From positions 1-64,000 of the forward strand of contig DAOUQC010000007.1 of NCBI GenBank assembly GCA_030625775.1: 64,000 nt of DNA. Direction: 5' to 3'. A model generated the notes under the pieces. It did no database searches and was not told where the DNA came from. It worked only from the letters and a program-made list of their open reading frames with translations. This stretch comes from Verrucomicrobiota bacterium (GTDB lineage: Bacteria; Verrucomicrobiota; Verrucomicrobiia; Verrucomicrobiales; DEV007). Both the position numbers and the translations under genes were made by a program. The stretch's first letter is position 1. Each line of letters begins with the position of its first letter. Of the stretch, positions 35,148-44,612 are shown piece after piece.

Positions 35148-36059
35148 ATGAAGTATTTTTTTCTTGTGGCTGTTCTGATTTTTGGTGTTTCTTCTTCTGT
35201 TTTGTCCAGGGAGTGGACTTCGACGGATGGGAAAAATCTAAAGGCTGATTTTGTTTCCAGTGCAGATGGCAAGGTGATCCTGAAACGAGCGAGGGATGGC
35301 AAGCAGTTCACTCTGGCACTCGATCGTTTGTCCGAAGCGGATCGCAAATGGGTCGGAAAAGAGCTGAAAAAAGTGACTCCTTTGACCGGGCCCTTTGCCA
35401 AACAGCTCAGTGGTGATTGGGTGCTCGCCGAACATGACGGTCTGCCCTATGCCATATTCGGTGCAGCTGATCTCGATGGTAACAAGAAGTATCCATTGCT
35501 CATCAGTCTGCATGGGCGCAGTTCGAATGAGGAGAACGGCAAGCAGGTCAACTGGTGGACAAAGCTGTATTCGGCTAAGGATTTTTACAAAAAACACCCT
35601 TCCATCATCATCGCCCCCCTGGGGTATCAGCCATTCGGTGGTGAGGGCAGGGCGTGGACCAGTGAACCTGGAGAGAAAACCTTGCAACTGATCGAGGAGC
35701 TGAGGGACAGTCTGCCCGTTGATAAAGACCGCATCTATGTGTTAGGCCATTCGATGGGAGGTTTTGGAACCTGCCATTTTATAGACAGTAAACCCAAGCT
35801 TTTTGCCGCAGGTATTGCCTCTGCTGGATGCACTTCACCTTCAACGGCAGGAGCCTTCAAACGTTTTCCCTTACGGTTATTTCATGCCGCAGATGATCGT
35901 ACGGTTGATGTTAAATATTCCCGGGATCTAGCCGAAGCACTGAAGCGCTCTAAGACATTCAAATACACTGAATACCCCGAGGGTGGGCATAATATTGTAG
36001 GGAAGATTATCAAAGACCCCGAAGTTCACGAATGGCTCTTTCAGCAATCGAGAAAGTGA
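35148..36059 (+). CDS. SHD1-domain alpha/beta hydrolase
   Basis: A 303-aa secreted protein. The frame opens at 35112, but the Met at 35148 starts the signal peptide (MKYFFLVAVLIFGVSSSVLS). Residues about 20-75 (REWTSTDGKNLKADF...LSEADRKWV) are an SHD1-like domain, common in PVC secreted proteins. Residues about 90-300 are an alpha/beta hydrolase with LHGRSS, nucleophile Ser202 in GHSMGG, an Asp in HAADDRTVD and His in GGHNIVG. It is an esterase or peptidase of unknown substrate. The position behind a sulfatase-family gene suggests a role in decoration removal from polysaccharides. Confidence 0.85.
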   Translation: MKYFFLVAVLIFGVSSSVLSREWTSTDGKNLKADFVSSADGKVILKRARDGKQFTLALDRLSEADRKWVGKELKKVTPLTGPFAKQLSGDWVLAEHDGLPYAIFGAADLDGNKKYPLLISLHGRSSNEENGKQVNWWTKLYSAKDFYKKHPSIIIAPLGYQPFGGEGRAWTSEPGEKTLQLIEELRDSLPVDKDRIYVLGHSMGGFGTCHFIDSKPKLFAAGIASAGCTSPSTAGAFKRFPLRLFHAADDRTVDVKYSRDLAEALKRSKTFKYTEYPEGGHNIVGKIIKDPEVHEWLFQQSRK

Positions 36060-36304
36060 GAGGGGATTCAAGTGAGGTGCTTAAGCGATCAGGTATTATA
36101 AGTTGGTGGTGGATAGGATGAAAACCAGTTGAGTGCACTGCTCGATTCCGATCTGGCAGGGTGCCGAAACAAAGATTGATTTGTGTTCAGTGATTTCCCT
36201 GAGGGAAAAGGGTCAGGAGAATATTTTTGCAATAGGCGTCATATTTTTTGTGATGTTTGCGGGGCCATAAGCATGATGCTCCAGGCTGGATTGAGCCGTG
36301 CGGG

Positions 36305-36748
36305 TCACGCCCAGAGATTCCGATCTAGGCTGCGGTATTGGATCGCTTCGAGCAGGTGCCGGGCTTGAATTTGTTTTTCGCCATCGAGGTCAGCCAGGGT
36401 GCGGGAGACTTTGAGAATGCGGTCGTGGGCGCGGGCGGAAAAATTGAGATCGTTCATGGCTTGTTCCAACAAAGCATGCGACTCGACTTCGAGCTGGCAG
36501 TGCTGCCGAACGAGCTTGGAAGGCATGGCGCTGTTGGTGGTGACGGTGCTTTGTCCGGCATCGGAGATGGTGTGGTGTGGCGAGCGGAAGGGGCGGGTGG
36601 CGATGAAGCTGTGACGGCTGTCGATCAGGCCGGCTACTGAGTGGATCTTGGTGGTTTCGATGGCCTCGCTTTCGGTCATCGCAGGCATGATGGTGGCGAG
36701 GCGTTTGGCGAGCATGGATTTCCCGGTGCCGGGAGGGCTGATCATCAG
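36305..36748 (-). pseudogene. Decayed partial copy of comM 3' part
   Basis: This 444-bp segment matches intact comM (41100-41987) in the same orientation, with about 12 base differences by hand alignment. It lacks 444 bp that the intact copy has between two GTCCGGCA copies (41348-41355 and 41792-41799); a single GTCCGGCA remains at 36553-36560. Homology begins at the comM stop and ends near the Walker A region ([10 protein letters not shown]). The start and about 215 N-terminal codons are missing, so it is not a working gene. The frame continues to 37096 by chance into unrelated sequence. Confidence 0.9.
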
Positions 36749-37053
36749 GAAATAGCAACCGTCTGGCTCCCTGCTGACTGACCAGCAGGGAGGTTCACTA
36801 ATGGCAAACCTACAAAGCCTTGTTTGCCGGCGAGTAATCGTGGAAACAAGGAGGGGCGGGGGAGTCATTTCCGCAGCTTTTACCGTCAATCTTTTACGCC
36901 ACCCATTGATAATGGAAGAAGCGCGTGTTTTAATCCCAAAAATGAATGGTAGAATGGTATTCACCCCTTCCAACCCCGGTTCGGTAACGGAAGAGCAGGG
37001 GAGGTGAAAAGGCAAATACCTAGCAGTCACCTGTTGTAAATCGAACCAAAGAA
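36749..37053. other. Gene-free stretch between comM fragment and the fusion gene
   Basis: No convincing gene is seen in these 305 bases. The stretch holds two perfect inverted repeats: CTCCCTGCTG/CAGCAGGGAG (36767-36792, 6-nt loop) and CCTTGTTT/AAACAAGG (36818-36851, 18-nt loop). It may be the left end of the acquired segment. No integrase remnant is recognised. No clear Shine-Dalgarno precedes the ATG at 37054. Confidence 0.5.
36767..36792. repeat. 10-bp-arm inverted repeat at the island edge
   Basis: CTCCCTGCTG and CAGCAGGGAG pair perfectly around ACTGAC. It begins 19 nt from the end of comM homology. It could be a terminator hairpin or a mobile-element end. Confidence 0.6.
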
Positions 37054-40000
37054 ATGCCCACTGTTTCCCACTGTTTTCTTTTCCTACTCGTCGCAACTTC
37101 TGTGAATGCAGAACTCTTATTGCAACGAGGGCCAGCCCGCGATGTCACGGTCACTTCGACTGCACCCAATACGCTGGAACTAACCATCACCGGCGATTCC
37201 CCGCATTTCTGGACTGAAATCATCAAGACATCGCCGGATTCGAAGGAGCATCAGATTCTCGCCTTCGAGTATTTCTCTCCAAGCCCTTTGAAGTCCTTCG
37301 GCATCCGCTTCAGGAATTCAAAGGGAGTCATGGTCTTTGCTGGGTCAAAGCCACTTCACCTGGCTGAAACATGGCAGCCCTTTTACATCGATCTCAAGGA
37401 AGCACCTGAATTCCCCACCCTTCACAAGGACCTCCGCTTTCACTTTGCCCTTCAAGCCAAAAAGGGGGCCCAACTCCAGATCCGGAATCTGAGACTCCGC
37501 CCCATCAACGCCTCTGAACGCATTAAAGCCGAAGAACTGGAGCGAATCGCAAAGGATAGAGACAACAAGGCCAAACAAACACTGCAGCACTTGCGCGATT
37601 GGTACCCAGCGAGCATTGATCATATCCAAGTGACCAAGGATGAGCTGGTAGTTCAAGGAAGCTGTAAGACACCCGTTCATGTCATAGAGGTTCCTATTCA
37701 CTTGTCTGCTGACGAGAAAGTTGAAAGCAAGAAACGGCCTCCACAAATCACCCCTGATGCAAATGGCAAGTTCACGGTGCGAATACCACGAATGAACGGC
37801 AGAAGAGACCTTTCCCTTTCGCGCTGGCGCTTGGTCAACAACAAGGGCGAAACCGTTTCTCAAAACCACTGGCCCAATGACATTGATGGATCACTTCAAC
37901 GTGATCTGGAAAAACTCAAGCACACCCATCAGAAGGGACTTGGCGGCATGGTTCATTTGAAGAGTCCTGACCATCAGATCTTCGACCTCGGCATTCAGCA
38001 CGCTACCATCAACATGGTTCTAACCTCACTTGTATCTGATCACCCGAGGCCGGGTTGGAAGCCTTTTCACTTTCAAGGGCATACCTTCCATCTGAATGAA
38101 CGTAGCTCAGCCTGGCGGGACGAAACGATCGTCCAACTCTCCAAAAAGAACATCATCGTCACCTGCATTCTTTTGGTCGGAAACCAGCGCGACTCCGAAG
38201 GAAATCCGAGATCGCTCATGACTCATCCTGCTGCAGAGGCACGCGGCATCTACTCGATGCCCAACCTGACGACAGCCAAGAGCACCGCTCTCTATCAGGC
38301 TGCCATCCATCATTTGGCAGAACGCTATTCCAGAGACGATGGGAAGTATGGACGCATCAGCAACTGGGTGCTTCACAATGAAGTCAATCAGGCAGGCACA
38401 TGGACCAATATGGGAAACCAACCATTGACCACCTATGTGGAAACCTATCAACGCTCAGCACGCATCGTTCATCACACCAGCCGGCTTTTTGATCCACACT
38501 CCCGCGTCTTCATGTCGATCACTCATCATTGGAACAAGGACAACACAGGGCATGGCACTTATCATGCAAGGGATCTAATTAACCTGTTCGCAGAGTTTGC
38601 CAAAGCGGAAGGCGATTTCGAATGGGGACTCGCCTACCACCCTTACCCAGAGAACCTGCGTGATCCTGATACCTGGAAGGACAGCAACGTCACCTATGAT
38701 TTCGATTCGCCTTTGATCACGCCAAAGAACATCGAGGTGCTCCCCGCCTACATGGAGCAGCCTTTCATGCAGTTCAAAGGGAAGACGCGAGGCATTCTCC
38801 TTTCAGAACAAGGGTTCAACACGCCCACTCTCAGCGAACAGGATCAGAAGCGTCAGGCAGCCGGGTTGATTTACATGTTCAAGAAACTGCGCAAGCTTCC
38901 AACCATCGAGGCCTATCACCTGCACCGCTACAGGGACATGCCGAAAGCCGAAGGCGGACTGCGTCTTGGCATTGTCGATGAACAGGAGAACCCCAAACTT
39001 GGTTGGCATGCCTACAAAGCGATTGGCACGGAAAAAGAAAAAGAATTCGAAACACTGATTAACTCCATCATTCCGTCAGGCGCCAAACCGAAAGTGCGGC
39101 CGATCAAGCCAACTCACCCCAACATTGTTCTGATCGTAGCAGACGATCTCGGTTGGGCTGACACCAGTGCCTACGTGAAAGATAGTCCAATGTTCTATCA
39201 CACGCCTCACTTGGAGAGACTTGCCAGTCGAGGCATGCGATTCAAAAAAGCTTATGCTGCCAGTCCACTTTGTTCCCCTACTCGATCCAGCATTCTTACA
39301 GGCCAATATCCGGGGCGCATTCGCCTGACCACTCCGGCCTGTCACCTTCCACAAGTCGTCCTGAATCCGGGAATCAAGAAATCCGCAAATCCATCACAGC
39401 ACTCTATCGAACCTGAAACGCGCACACGTTTTCCCAACTTCTACGTGACCATCGCTGAGCGATTGAAGGACATCGGGCACACCACCGCTTTTGTAGGAAA
39501 ATGGCACCTTGGAAGAACTCCTTACTTCCCTGATCAGCAGGGATTTGATCGAGTGATTGGCGGACGTGAACATTCGGGCCCTCCCGGTGGCTTCTTTGCT
39601 CCATGGCCCATCGCCACCATTCCACAGGCACCGGAAGGAAGTCACATTGACGACGTCATCACCACCGAGTCGATCAAGTGGCTGGAGGCCCAAAAGAAGA
39701 ACAACAAACCATTCTTCCTGAATCTTTGGTATTACTCCGTACACGCCCCCTTGGAAGCAAAGCCAGAGTTGGTTGCCAAATACGAAAAGCTGGCAAAGAC
39801 ACTACCTCCCAATGCGCCTCGCAGAAATCCGGTTATGGCCGCGATGATTGAAACGCTGGATTCTAACGTGGGCCGGATCATCGACACATTGGACCGGCTT
39901 GGACTTACTGATGACACACTCCTGATCTTCACATCAGACAATGGAGGCAACGAATACAACTACGTCGCCGAAGAACTCGCCACCAACAATCACCCACTTC

Positions 40001-40917
40001 ACAATGGAAAGGGAAACATCGCGGACGGCGGACAACGCGTTCCTTTTATTGCGGTCTGGCCTGGACAGATACCAGAAGGAGTGGACTCAGAGACATTGAT
40101 CTCGTCCATCGACCTATTCCCTACTCTTCTCGCTGCTGCCAACCAACAATCAGCACCTGAACAAGTCGTGGATGGAATCAACCTGCTCCCGGTCTTAATG
40201 GGAAAATCGAAAGGTAATCCGGAAAGAGCCATCTTCTGCCACTTCCCGCACTCCCCTCCTGCAACAGGAAACATCGGTGCCACCTCGGTCAGGCAGGGAG
40301 ATTGGAAACTCACACGACATTATGCCGACGGTCCGAACCAAAGCGATCGACTTCGCCTCATCAATCTGTCCAATGATCCAGGTGAAGCGAACGATCTTTC
40401 TGAAATAGAGCCAGAGCTGGCAGAGAGGCTCAATCGACTGATTACGTATCATTTGGAAGAGACCGACGCGCTCGTTCCGATTCCTAACCCACGCTATCAA
40501 CCATCCGTTCTTTCATGGACAGGAAGTAGCAAGACCTCCATCAAACGAACCGACGGAGCACTCCTTGTCTCAGCTGATCATAGAGACCCATCGATCAGGA
40601 CGAGTAGTGTTGGAAAAATCACTGGTGATTGTTCCATCGAAATCACCATGAGCCGCAAAGGCAAAAGCAAAGCACAGGTATATTGGGCCACTCGGAATGA
40701 AAAGGGATTCGTGAAGGAGCGTCTGAAATTAGTCAGTATCACCCCGGATGGAAAACCACACTCCTACAGGGTAGATTTGCAATTGGGGAAGGATCAATTG
40801 AAGGGCCTGAGGATTGACCCAGCAATGGAACCCGGCCAAACCAGCATCCATTCTATCCGGCTCATTCAATGGACTAGCCCAGGGACAGGAATTACCCGGA
40901 GACTCTGGGAGTTCTAG
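37054..40917 (+). CDS. DUF5722-sulfatase fusion protein
   Basis: A 1287-aa secreted protein with a signal peptide (MPTVSHCFLFLLVATSVNA). Residues about 20-280 look like beta-rich N-terminal modules. About 290-680 match DUF5722, a glycoside-hydrolase-like barrel (GLGGMVHLKSPDHQ, NWVLHNEVNQAGTWTNMG, ILLSEQGFNTPTLSEQD); Glu in HNEVN and Glu in LSEQG are candidate catalytic residues. About 688-1140 are a complete sulfatase: IVADDLG, Cys740 in CSPTRSSILTG, GKWHLG, FTSDNGGNE. The last 140 residues are an extra beta domain. Fusion suggests coupled cleavage and desulfation of one polysaccharide. Codon use is richer in C and poorer in G at third positions than its neighbours, and it lies between two comM copies, both signs of transfer. 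Confidence 0.88.
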   Translation: MPTVSHCFLFLLVATSVNAELLLQRGPARDVTVTSTAPNTLELTITGDSPHFWTEIIKTSPDSKEHQILAFEYFSPSPLKSFGIRFRNSKGVMVFAGSKPLHLAETWQPFYIDLKEAPEFPTLHKDLRFHFALQAKKGAQLQIRNLRLRPINASERIKAEELERIAKDRDNKAKQTLQHLRDWYPASIDHIQVTKDELVVQGSCKTPVHVIEVPIHLSADEKVESKKRPPQITPDANGKFTVRIPRMNGRRDLSLSRWRLVNNKGETVSQNHWPNDIDGSLQRDLEKLKHTHQKGLGGMVHLKSPDHQIFDLGIQHATINMVLTSLVSDHPRPGWKPFHFQGHTFHLNERSSAWRDETIVQLSKKNIIVTCILLVGNQRDSEGNPRSLMTHPAAEARGIYSMPNLTTAKSTALYQAAIHHLAERYSRDDGKYGRISNWVLHNEVNQAGTWTNMGNQPLTTYVETYQRSARIVHHTSRLFDPHSRVFMSITHHWNKDNTGHGTYHARDLINLFAEFAKAEGDFEWGLAYHPYPENLRDPDTWKDSNVTYDFDSPLITPKNIEVLPAYMEQPFMQFKGKTRGILLSEQGFNTPTLSEQDQKRQAAGLIYMFKKLRKLPTIEAYHLHRYRDMPKAEGGLRLGIVDEQENPKLGWHAYKAIGTEKEKEFETLINSIIPSGAKPKVRPIKPTHPNIVLIVADDLGWADTSAYVKDSPMFYHTPHLERLASRGMRFKKAYAASPLCSPTRSSILTGQYPGRIRLTTPACHLPQVVLNPGIKKSANPSQHSIEPETRTRFPNFYVTIAERLKDIGHTTAFVGKWHLGRTPYFPDQQGFDRVIGGREHSGPPGGFFAPWPIATIPQAPEGSHIDDVITTESIKWLEAQKKNNKPFFLNLWYYSVHAPLEAKPELVAKYEKLAKTLPPNAPRRNPVMAAMIETLDSNVGRIIDTLDRLGLTDDTLLIFTSDNGGNEYNYVAEELATNNHPLHNGKGNIADGGQRVPFIAVWPGQIPEGVDSETLISSIDLFPTLLAAANQQSAPEQVVDGINLLPVLMGKSKGNPERAIFCHFPHSPPATGNIGATSVRQGDWKLTRHYADGPNQSDRLRLINLSNDPGEANDLSEIEPELAERLNRLITYHLEETDALVPIPNPRYQPSVLSWTGSSKTSIKRTDGALLVSADHRDPSIRTSSVGKITGDCSIEITMSRKGKSKAQVYWATRNEKGFVKERLKLVSITPDGKPHSYRVDLQLGKDQLKGLRIDPAMEPGQTSIHSIRLIQWTSPGTGITRRLWEF

Positions 40918-41099
40918 ACGACTTCACCCTTCAGCCCCGGTCACGGGATCGCTTTCTTCTTCCAGCCTGGATTCCATGGTTCATGGGGTCTTCATGGGGT
41001 CAGTCAACAAATATTGACTAATGATGAGCATCCAAAGCTCTATGGGTTCAGTTCCTTGGTGATATTGGAAAGTGCTACTAAGATCAGTGTATTACCCCC

Positions 41100-42638
41100 T
41101 CACGCCCAGAGATTCCGATCCAAGCTGCGGTATTGGATCGCTTCGAGCAGGTGCCGGGCTTGAATTTGTTTTTCGCCATCGAGGTCAGCCAGGGTGCGGG
41201 AGACTTTGAGAATACGGTCGTGGGCGCGGGCGGAAAAATTGAGATCGTTCATGGCTTGTTCGAGCAGCGCATGCGACTCGACTTCGAGCTGGCAGTGCTG
41301 CCGAACGAGCTTGGAAGGCATGGCGCTGTTGGTGGTGACGGTGCTTTGTCCGGCAAAACGTTGTTGCTGAATGTGGCGGCATTTTTCGACCCGGCTGCGA
41401 ATGGTCGCAGAGTCATCACCACTGTCATCGGTGCTGGAGAGTTGTTTGTAATCAACGGTTGGGACTTCAACGTGGAGATCAATGCGATCGAGCAACGGTC
41501 CGGAAATGCGTTGCCGGTATTTTTCGATCTGGCCCGGAGAGCAACGGCATTGTTTTTTAGGATCACCGAGGTATCCGCAGGGGCAGGGGTTCATCGCGGC
41601 GATCATCATGAACTCACTGGGGAAGGTGAACTTGCCTGCAGCCCGTGAAATGGTGACCTGACCGTCCTCCAGCGGTTGGCGCAGGACTTCGAGGGTGGAG
41701 CGTCGAAATTCCGGTAGTTCGTCGAGAAAGAGGATACCGTTCTGGGCGAGGCTGACTTCACCTGGCGAGGGCTGACTGGAGCCGCCTAGCAGTCCGGCAT
41801 CGGAGATGGTATGGTGGGGCGAGCGGAAGGGGCGGGTGGCGATGAAGCTGTGACGGCTGTCGATCAGGCCGGCGACAGAGTGGATCTTGGTGGTTTCGAT
41901 GGCCTCGCTTTCGGTCATCGCAGGCATGATGGTGGCGAGGCGTTTGGCGAGCATGGATTTCCCGGTGCCGGGAGGGCCGATCATCAGCGCATTGTGTCCT
42001 CCGGCCACGGCGACTTCGAGTGCACGTTTGACATGGATCTGACCTTTGACATCGCTGAAATCGATTTCGTATTGAGCTTGTTGTTTGAAAAATTCCTGTC
42101 GGTCGATTTTTTCAGGCAGGATGTTTTTCTCACCTTTCAGCAGATCGACGGCCGCGCGTAGATTGGGGATACCGTAAACGTAGATGCCTTCGACCAGACT
42201 GGCTTCGCGGGCATTTTCCTGCGGAACCAAAATGGCTTTGCGTCCATCAGCCATGGCCTCAAGGGTGAGTGAGAGGATGCCTTTCACCGGCCTCACTCGT
42301 CCATCGAGAGCTAGTTCCCCGACAATGGCGCATTGCTCCAGAGCACCTTCTTTGAGTTTTTCAGTGAGCGCAACGATACCGACGGCAATGGGTAGATCAA
42401 AACTGGGCCCCTCCTTGCGGACGTCTGCGGGAGCCAGATTGATGGTGGTGCGGCCCCTCGGTTTCAGGTAACCGGTATTGCCGATGGCAGTCCATACCCG
42501 GTCGCGGCTTTCTTTCACTGCGACATCAGGGAGGCCGACGATGATGATGCTGGGTTCTCCTTTGCCCTCGTTGATTTCGATTTCAATACTGAGTGCATCG
42601 ACACCATGCAATGCGCCGGAGTGAATACAAGTTAGCAT
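41100..42638 (-). CDS. comM: ComM/YifB-family AAA ATPase (Mg-chelatase-like)
   Basis: A 512-aa protein. The frame is open to 42668, but the Met at 42638 gives the family's usual N-terminus ([15 protein letters not shown]). Residues about 1-165 are the Lon-protease-like N-terminal domain, with [13 protein letters not shown] and [20 protein letters not shown]. The AAA module has Walker [10 protein letters not shown], Walker [10 protein letters not shown] and a Cys-rich insertion [15 protein letters not shown]. The C-terminal domain is complete. ComM is a branch-migration helicase that helps integrate DNA taken up by transformation. comM is a known insertion site of genomic islands in Acinetobacter. 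Here it is intact but has a decayed partial copy 4.8 kb away. Confidence 0.93.
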   Translation of the reverse strand: MLTCIHSGALHGVDALSIEIEINEGKGEPSIIIVGLPDVAVKESRDRVWTAIGNTGYLKPRGRTTINLAPADVRKEGPSFDLPIAVGIVALTEKLKEGALEQCAIVGELALDGRVRPVKGILSLTLEAMADGRKAILVPQENAREASLVEGIYVYGIPNLRAAVDLLKGEKNILPEKIDRQEFFKQQAQYEIDFSDVKGQIHVKRALEVAVAGGHNALMIGPPGTGKSMLAKRLATIMPAMTESEAIETTKIHSVAGLIDSRHSFIATRPFRSPHHTISDAGLLGGSSQPSPGEVSLAQNGILFLDELPEFRRSTLEVLRQPLEDGQVTISRAAGKFTFPSEFMMIAAMNPCPCGYLGDPKKQCRCSPGQIEKYRQRISGPLLDRIDLHVEVPTVDYKQLSSTDDSGDDSATIRSRVEKCRHIQQQRFAGQSTVTTNSAMPSKLVRQHCQLEVESHALLEQAMNDLNFSARAHDRILKVSRTLADLDGEKQIQARHLLEAIQYRSLDRNLWA

Positions 42639-42803
42639 GAGGGGATGATGGCAGCTTAGTCGTATCATGGCAAACCTTTTGAAGAAGCGGGCTTACAAAA
42701 GCGACTTTACTTTGTAGTCGAAATAAAGCCTGTGCCTTTAAATAAGTAGATCGAAACAGCAGCATGCGCGAATCATACCAAATGTATTCAATCAACTCCT
42801 AGA

Positions 42804-42833
42804 TTGAAATGACTAGGGCTTTACCTGTATAAC
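42804..42833 (+). promoter_or_regulatory. Candidate promoter of the carbohydrate operon
   Basis: TTGAAA at 42804-42809 and TATAAC at 42828-42833 with an 18-nt spacer, about 80 nt before the first gene. The boxes match sigma-70 consensus moderately. An imperfect CTGTATA...TATACAG inverted repeat overlaps and could be an operator. Confidence 0.35.
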
Positions 42834-42913
42834 AATGGCTTCCGGGTGGTTTTATATACAGAAAAAGTTTAGTTTTTGTGTGAGTTTCATTCCATATTTC
42901 AATTCGATCAACT

Positions 42914-43699
42914 ATGCTGGCAGATAAAAAAATTGTAATTGTGGGGGGGACGACGGGCCTGGGGCTATCGGCGGCTTTGGCTTTTACCAGGCGCAAGGCA
43001 AGTGTGGTGGTTGTCGGTAGGAATTCGGAAAGTTGTGAGGCTGCAGAGTTGCAATTGAGAGGTGAGGGCATTGCGCTCGCCGGGGATGCCACCACCGAAG
43101 AAACGGCAAGCAAGGCGATTGAGCTCTGCCGCGAAAAATTCGGGGCTTTTGATGGGCTTTATCATGTGGCGGGTGGCAGTGGACGCAAAGCTGGGGACGG
43201 TCCTTTACATGAATTGACTCTGGAGGGCTGGAACAAAACCCTGGAGCTCAATCTGACCTCCATCATGTTGTCTAACCGAGCCGCCGTTAAGGCATTCATG
43301 GAACAAGAGAAAGGAGGATCGATCCTGAATATGGGATCGGTGCTGGGCTATTCGCCCTCTCCCAAATACTTTTCAACTCATGCCTATGCTGCCGCAAAAG
43401 CGTCCATTATTGGTTTTACTAAATCGATCGCAGCTTATTATGCAAGCGAGAGCATCAGGATCAACGTGATTGCACCCGCCCTGGTGGAGACTCCGATGGC
43501 ACAGCGGGCGGCCGAGGATAATTCGATTTTAAAGTTTATTAAAAGCAAACAGCCCTTGGACGGTGGGCGTATTGGTCAGCCCGAGGATTTGGATGGGATG
43601 GTCTCGTTGCTGATGTCGGATCAAGCGGCTTTTGTGACGGGGCAGGTTTTGACGGTTGACGGGGGGTGGACAGTTTCAGAGGGACAGTATGAAGGGTAA
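42914..43699 (+). CDS. Short-chain dehydrogenase/reductase
   Basis: A 261-aa SDR, first gene of a six-gene operon. It has the nucleotide-binding motif VGGTTGLGLS near residue 10, a VAGGSG stretch in place of the usual NNAG, Ser in NMGSVLG, and the catalytic Tyr-x3-Lys (YAAAK) near 159. The end TGQVLTVDGGWT is typical of classical SDRs. It oxidises or reduces a hydroxyl group with NAD(P). Given the kinase, lactonase and isomerase genes behind it, a sugar or polyol substrate is likely. The next gene starts 11 nt inside its end. Confidence 0.88.
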   Translation: MLADKKIVIVGGTTGLGLSAALAFTRRKASVVVVGRNSESCEAAELQLRGEGIALAGDATTEETASKAIELCREKFGAFDGLYHVAGGSGRKAGDGPLHELTLEGWNKTLELNLTSIMLSNRAAVKAFMEQEKGGSILNMGSVLGYSPSPKYFSTHAYAAAKASIIGFTKSIAAYYASESIRINVIAPALVETPMAQRAAEDNSILKFIKSKQPLDGGRIGQPEDLDGMVSLLMSDQAAFVTGQVLTVDGGWTVSEGQYEG

Positions 43700-44594
43700 A
43701 CTGGCAATTGGAATCGACCTTGGTGGCACAAATGTGAAAGGGGTGTTGATCCGCGAGGACGGTGAGCTTTTGCAATCACTGCAGATGCCGATGCAGGATA
43801 GACTTCTGGAGGGGGCAGAGCCGACCGATCATTGGAAGAAGGTGGTGAGGCAAATACTGGCCGATTTGGAGGAAGGGAGGGAGGTCAAGGCGATTGGGCT
43901 GTCGGCACCTGGTTTGCCTGATAAAAACAATGGGAAAATTGTGACGATGCCGGGACGGCTGTTGGGGCTGGAGGGATTGCACTGGGGGGATTATTTACAA
44001 AAAGAACGAGTGACGGTTCTCAATGATGCCCTGTCCGCATTGATGGCGGAATGCAGCTTCGGAGTGGGCAAGGGAATGGGAAATGTGATCATGCTCACTC
44101 TTGGCACCGGGGTGGGAGGTGGCATCATGATCGATGGGGAGGTTTACCAGGGTTATGGGCAACGGGCGGGGCATTTGGGGCACATGGTGATTGATTCAAC
44201 TTTGGATCCAGGGATCACCGGCACTCCTGGCAGTCTTGAGAATGCGATTGGCAATGCCACCCTCGAAAAACGCTCGCAGGGAAAATTTGCGAGCACCCGG
44301 GACTTGGTGGAAGCTTATGGAAAGGGTGAGCTTGAGGCATCCCGCATTTGGTTGGAATCGGTGAGAAAGTTGGCCGTCGGCATCAGTTCATTGTGCAATG
44401 TGATCTCACCGGAGCTGGTGATTCTGGGTGGGGGGATTTCCATGGCGGGGGATGCCCTGTTCAAACCGTTGGCTGAATTCATGAAGACTTATGAGTGGCG
44501 CCCGGGTGGGCTTGGAACTGCGATAAAAAAAGCAGAGCTCAATGAGTTTGCCGGGGCCATCGGGGCAGCGGCTTTTGCATTTAGAAAAAATTAG
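43689..44594 (+). CDS. ROK-family sugar kinase
   Basis: A 301-aa ROK protein. The frame is open from 43656; ATG 43689 (MKGKLAIGIDLGGTN) is the expected N-terminus. The ATP-binding DLGGTNVKGV, catalytic Asp in LNDALSALMAE and GTGVGGGIMIDG are present. The zinc-binding Cys cluster of many ROK kinases (CxCGxxGCxE) is replaced by a Cys-free DPGITGTPGSLENAIG, so it is a zinc-free variant. It has no DNA-binding domain, so it is a kinase rather than a repressor. It probably phosphorylates a sugar from this operon's pathway. Confidence 0.88.
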   Translation: MKGKLAIGIDLGGTNVKGVLIREDGELLQSLQMPMQDRLLEGAEPTDHWKKVVRQILADLEEGREVKAIGLSAPGLPDKNNGKIVTMPGRLLGLEGLHWGDYLQKERVTVLNDALSALMAECSFGVGKGMGNVIMLTLGTGVGGGIMIDGEVYQGYGQRAGHLGHMVIDSTLDPGITGTPGSLENAIGNATLEKRSQGKFASTRDLVEAYGKGELEASRIWLESVRKLAVGISSLCNVISPELVILGGGISMAGDALFKPLAEFMKTYEWRPGGLGTAIKKAELNEFAGAIGAAAFAFRKN

Positions 44595-44612
44595 AATTAG
44601 AAAACAATTACG

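Noticed and set aside
36305-37096. 263-codon minus-strand frame that looks like an AAA protein
   Set aside because: Only 36305-36748 matches comM; the rest is unrelated and the N-terminal half of the protein is missing. Annotated as a pseudogene fragment.
40960-41015. Short TCATGGGGTC direct repeats after the fusion gene
   Set aside because: Two short copies only; no link to an element end or gene.
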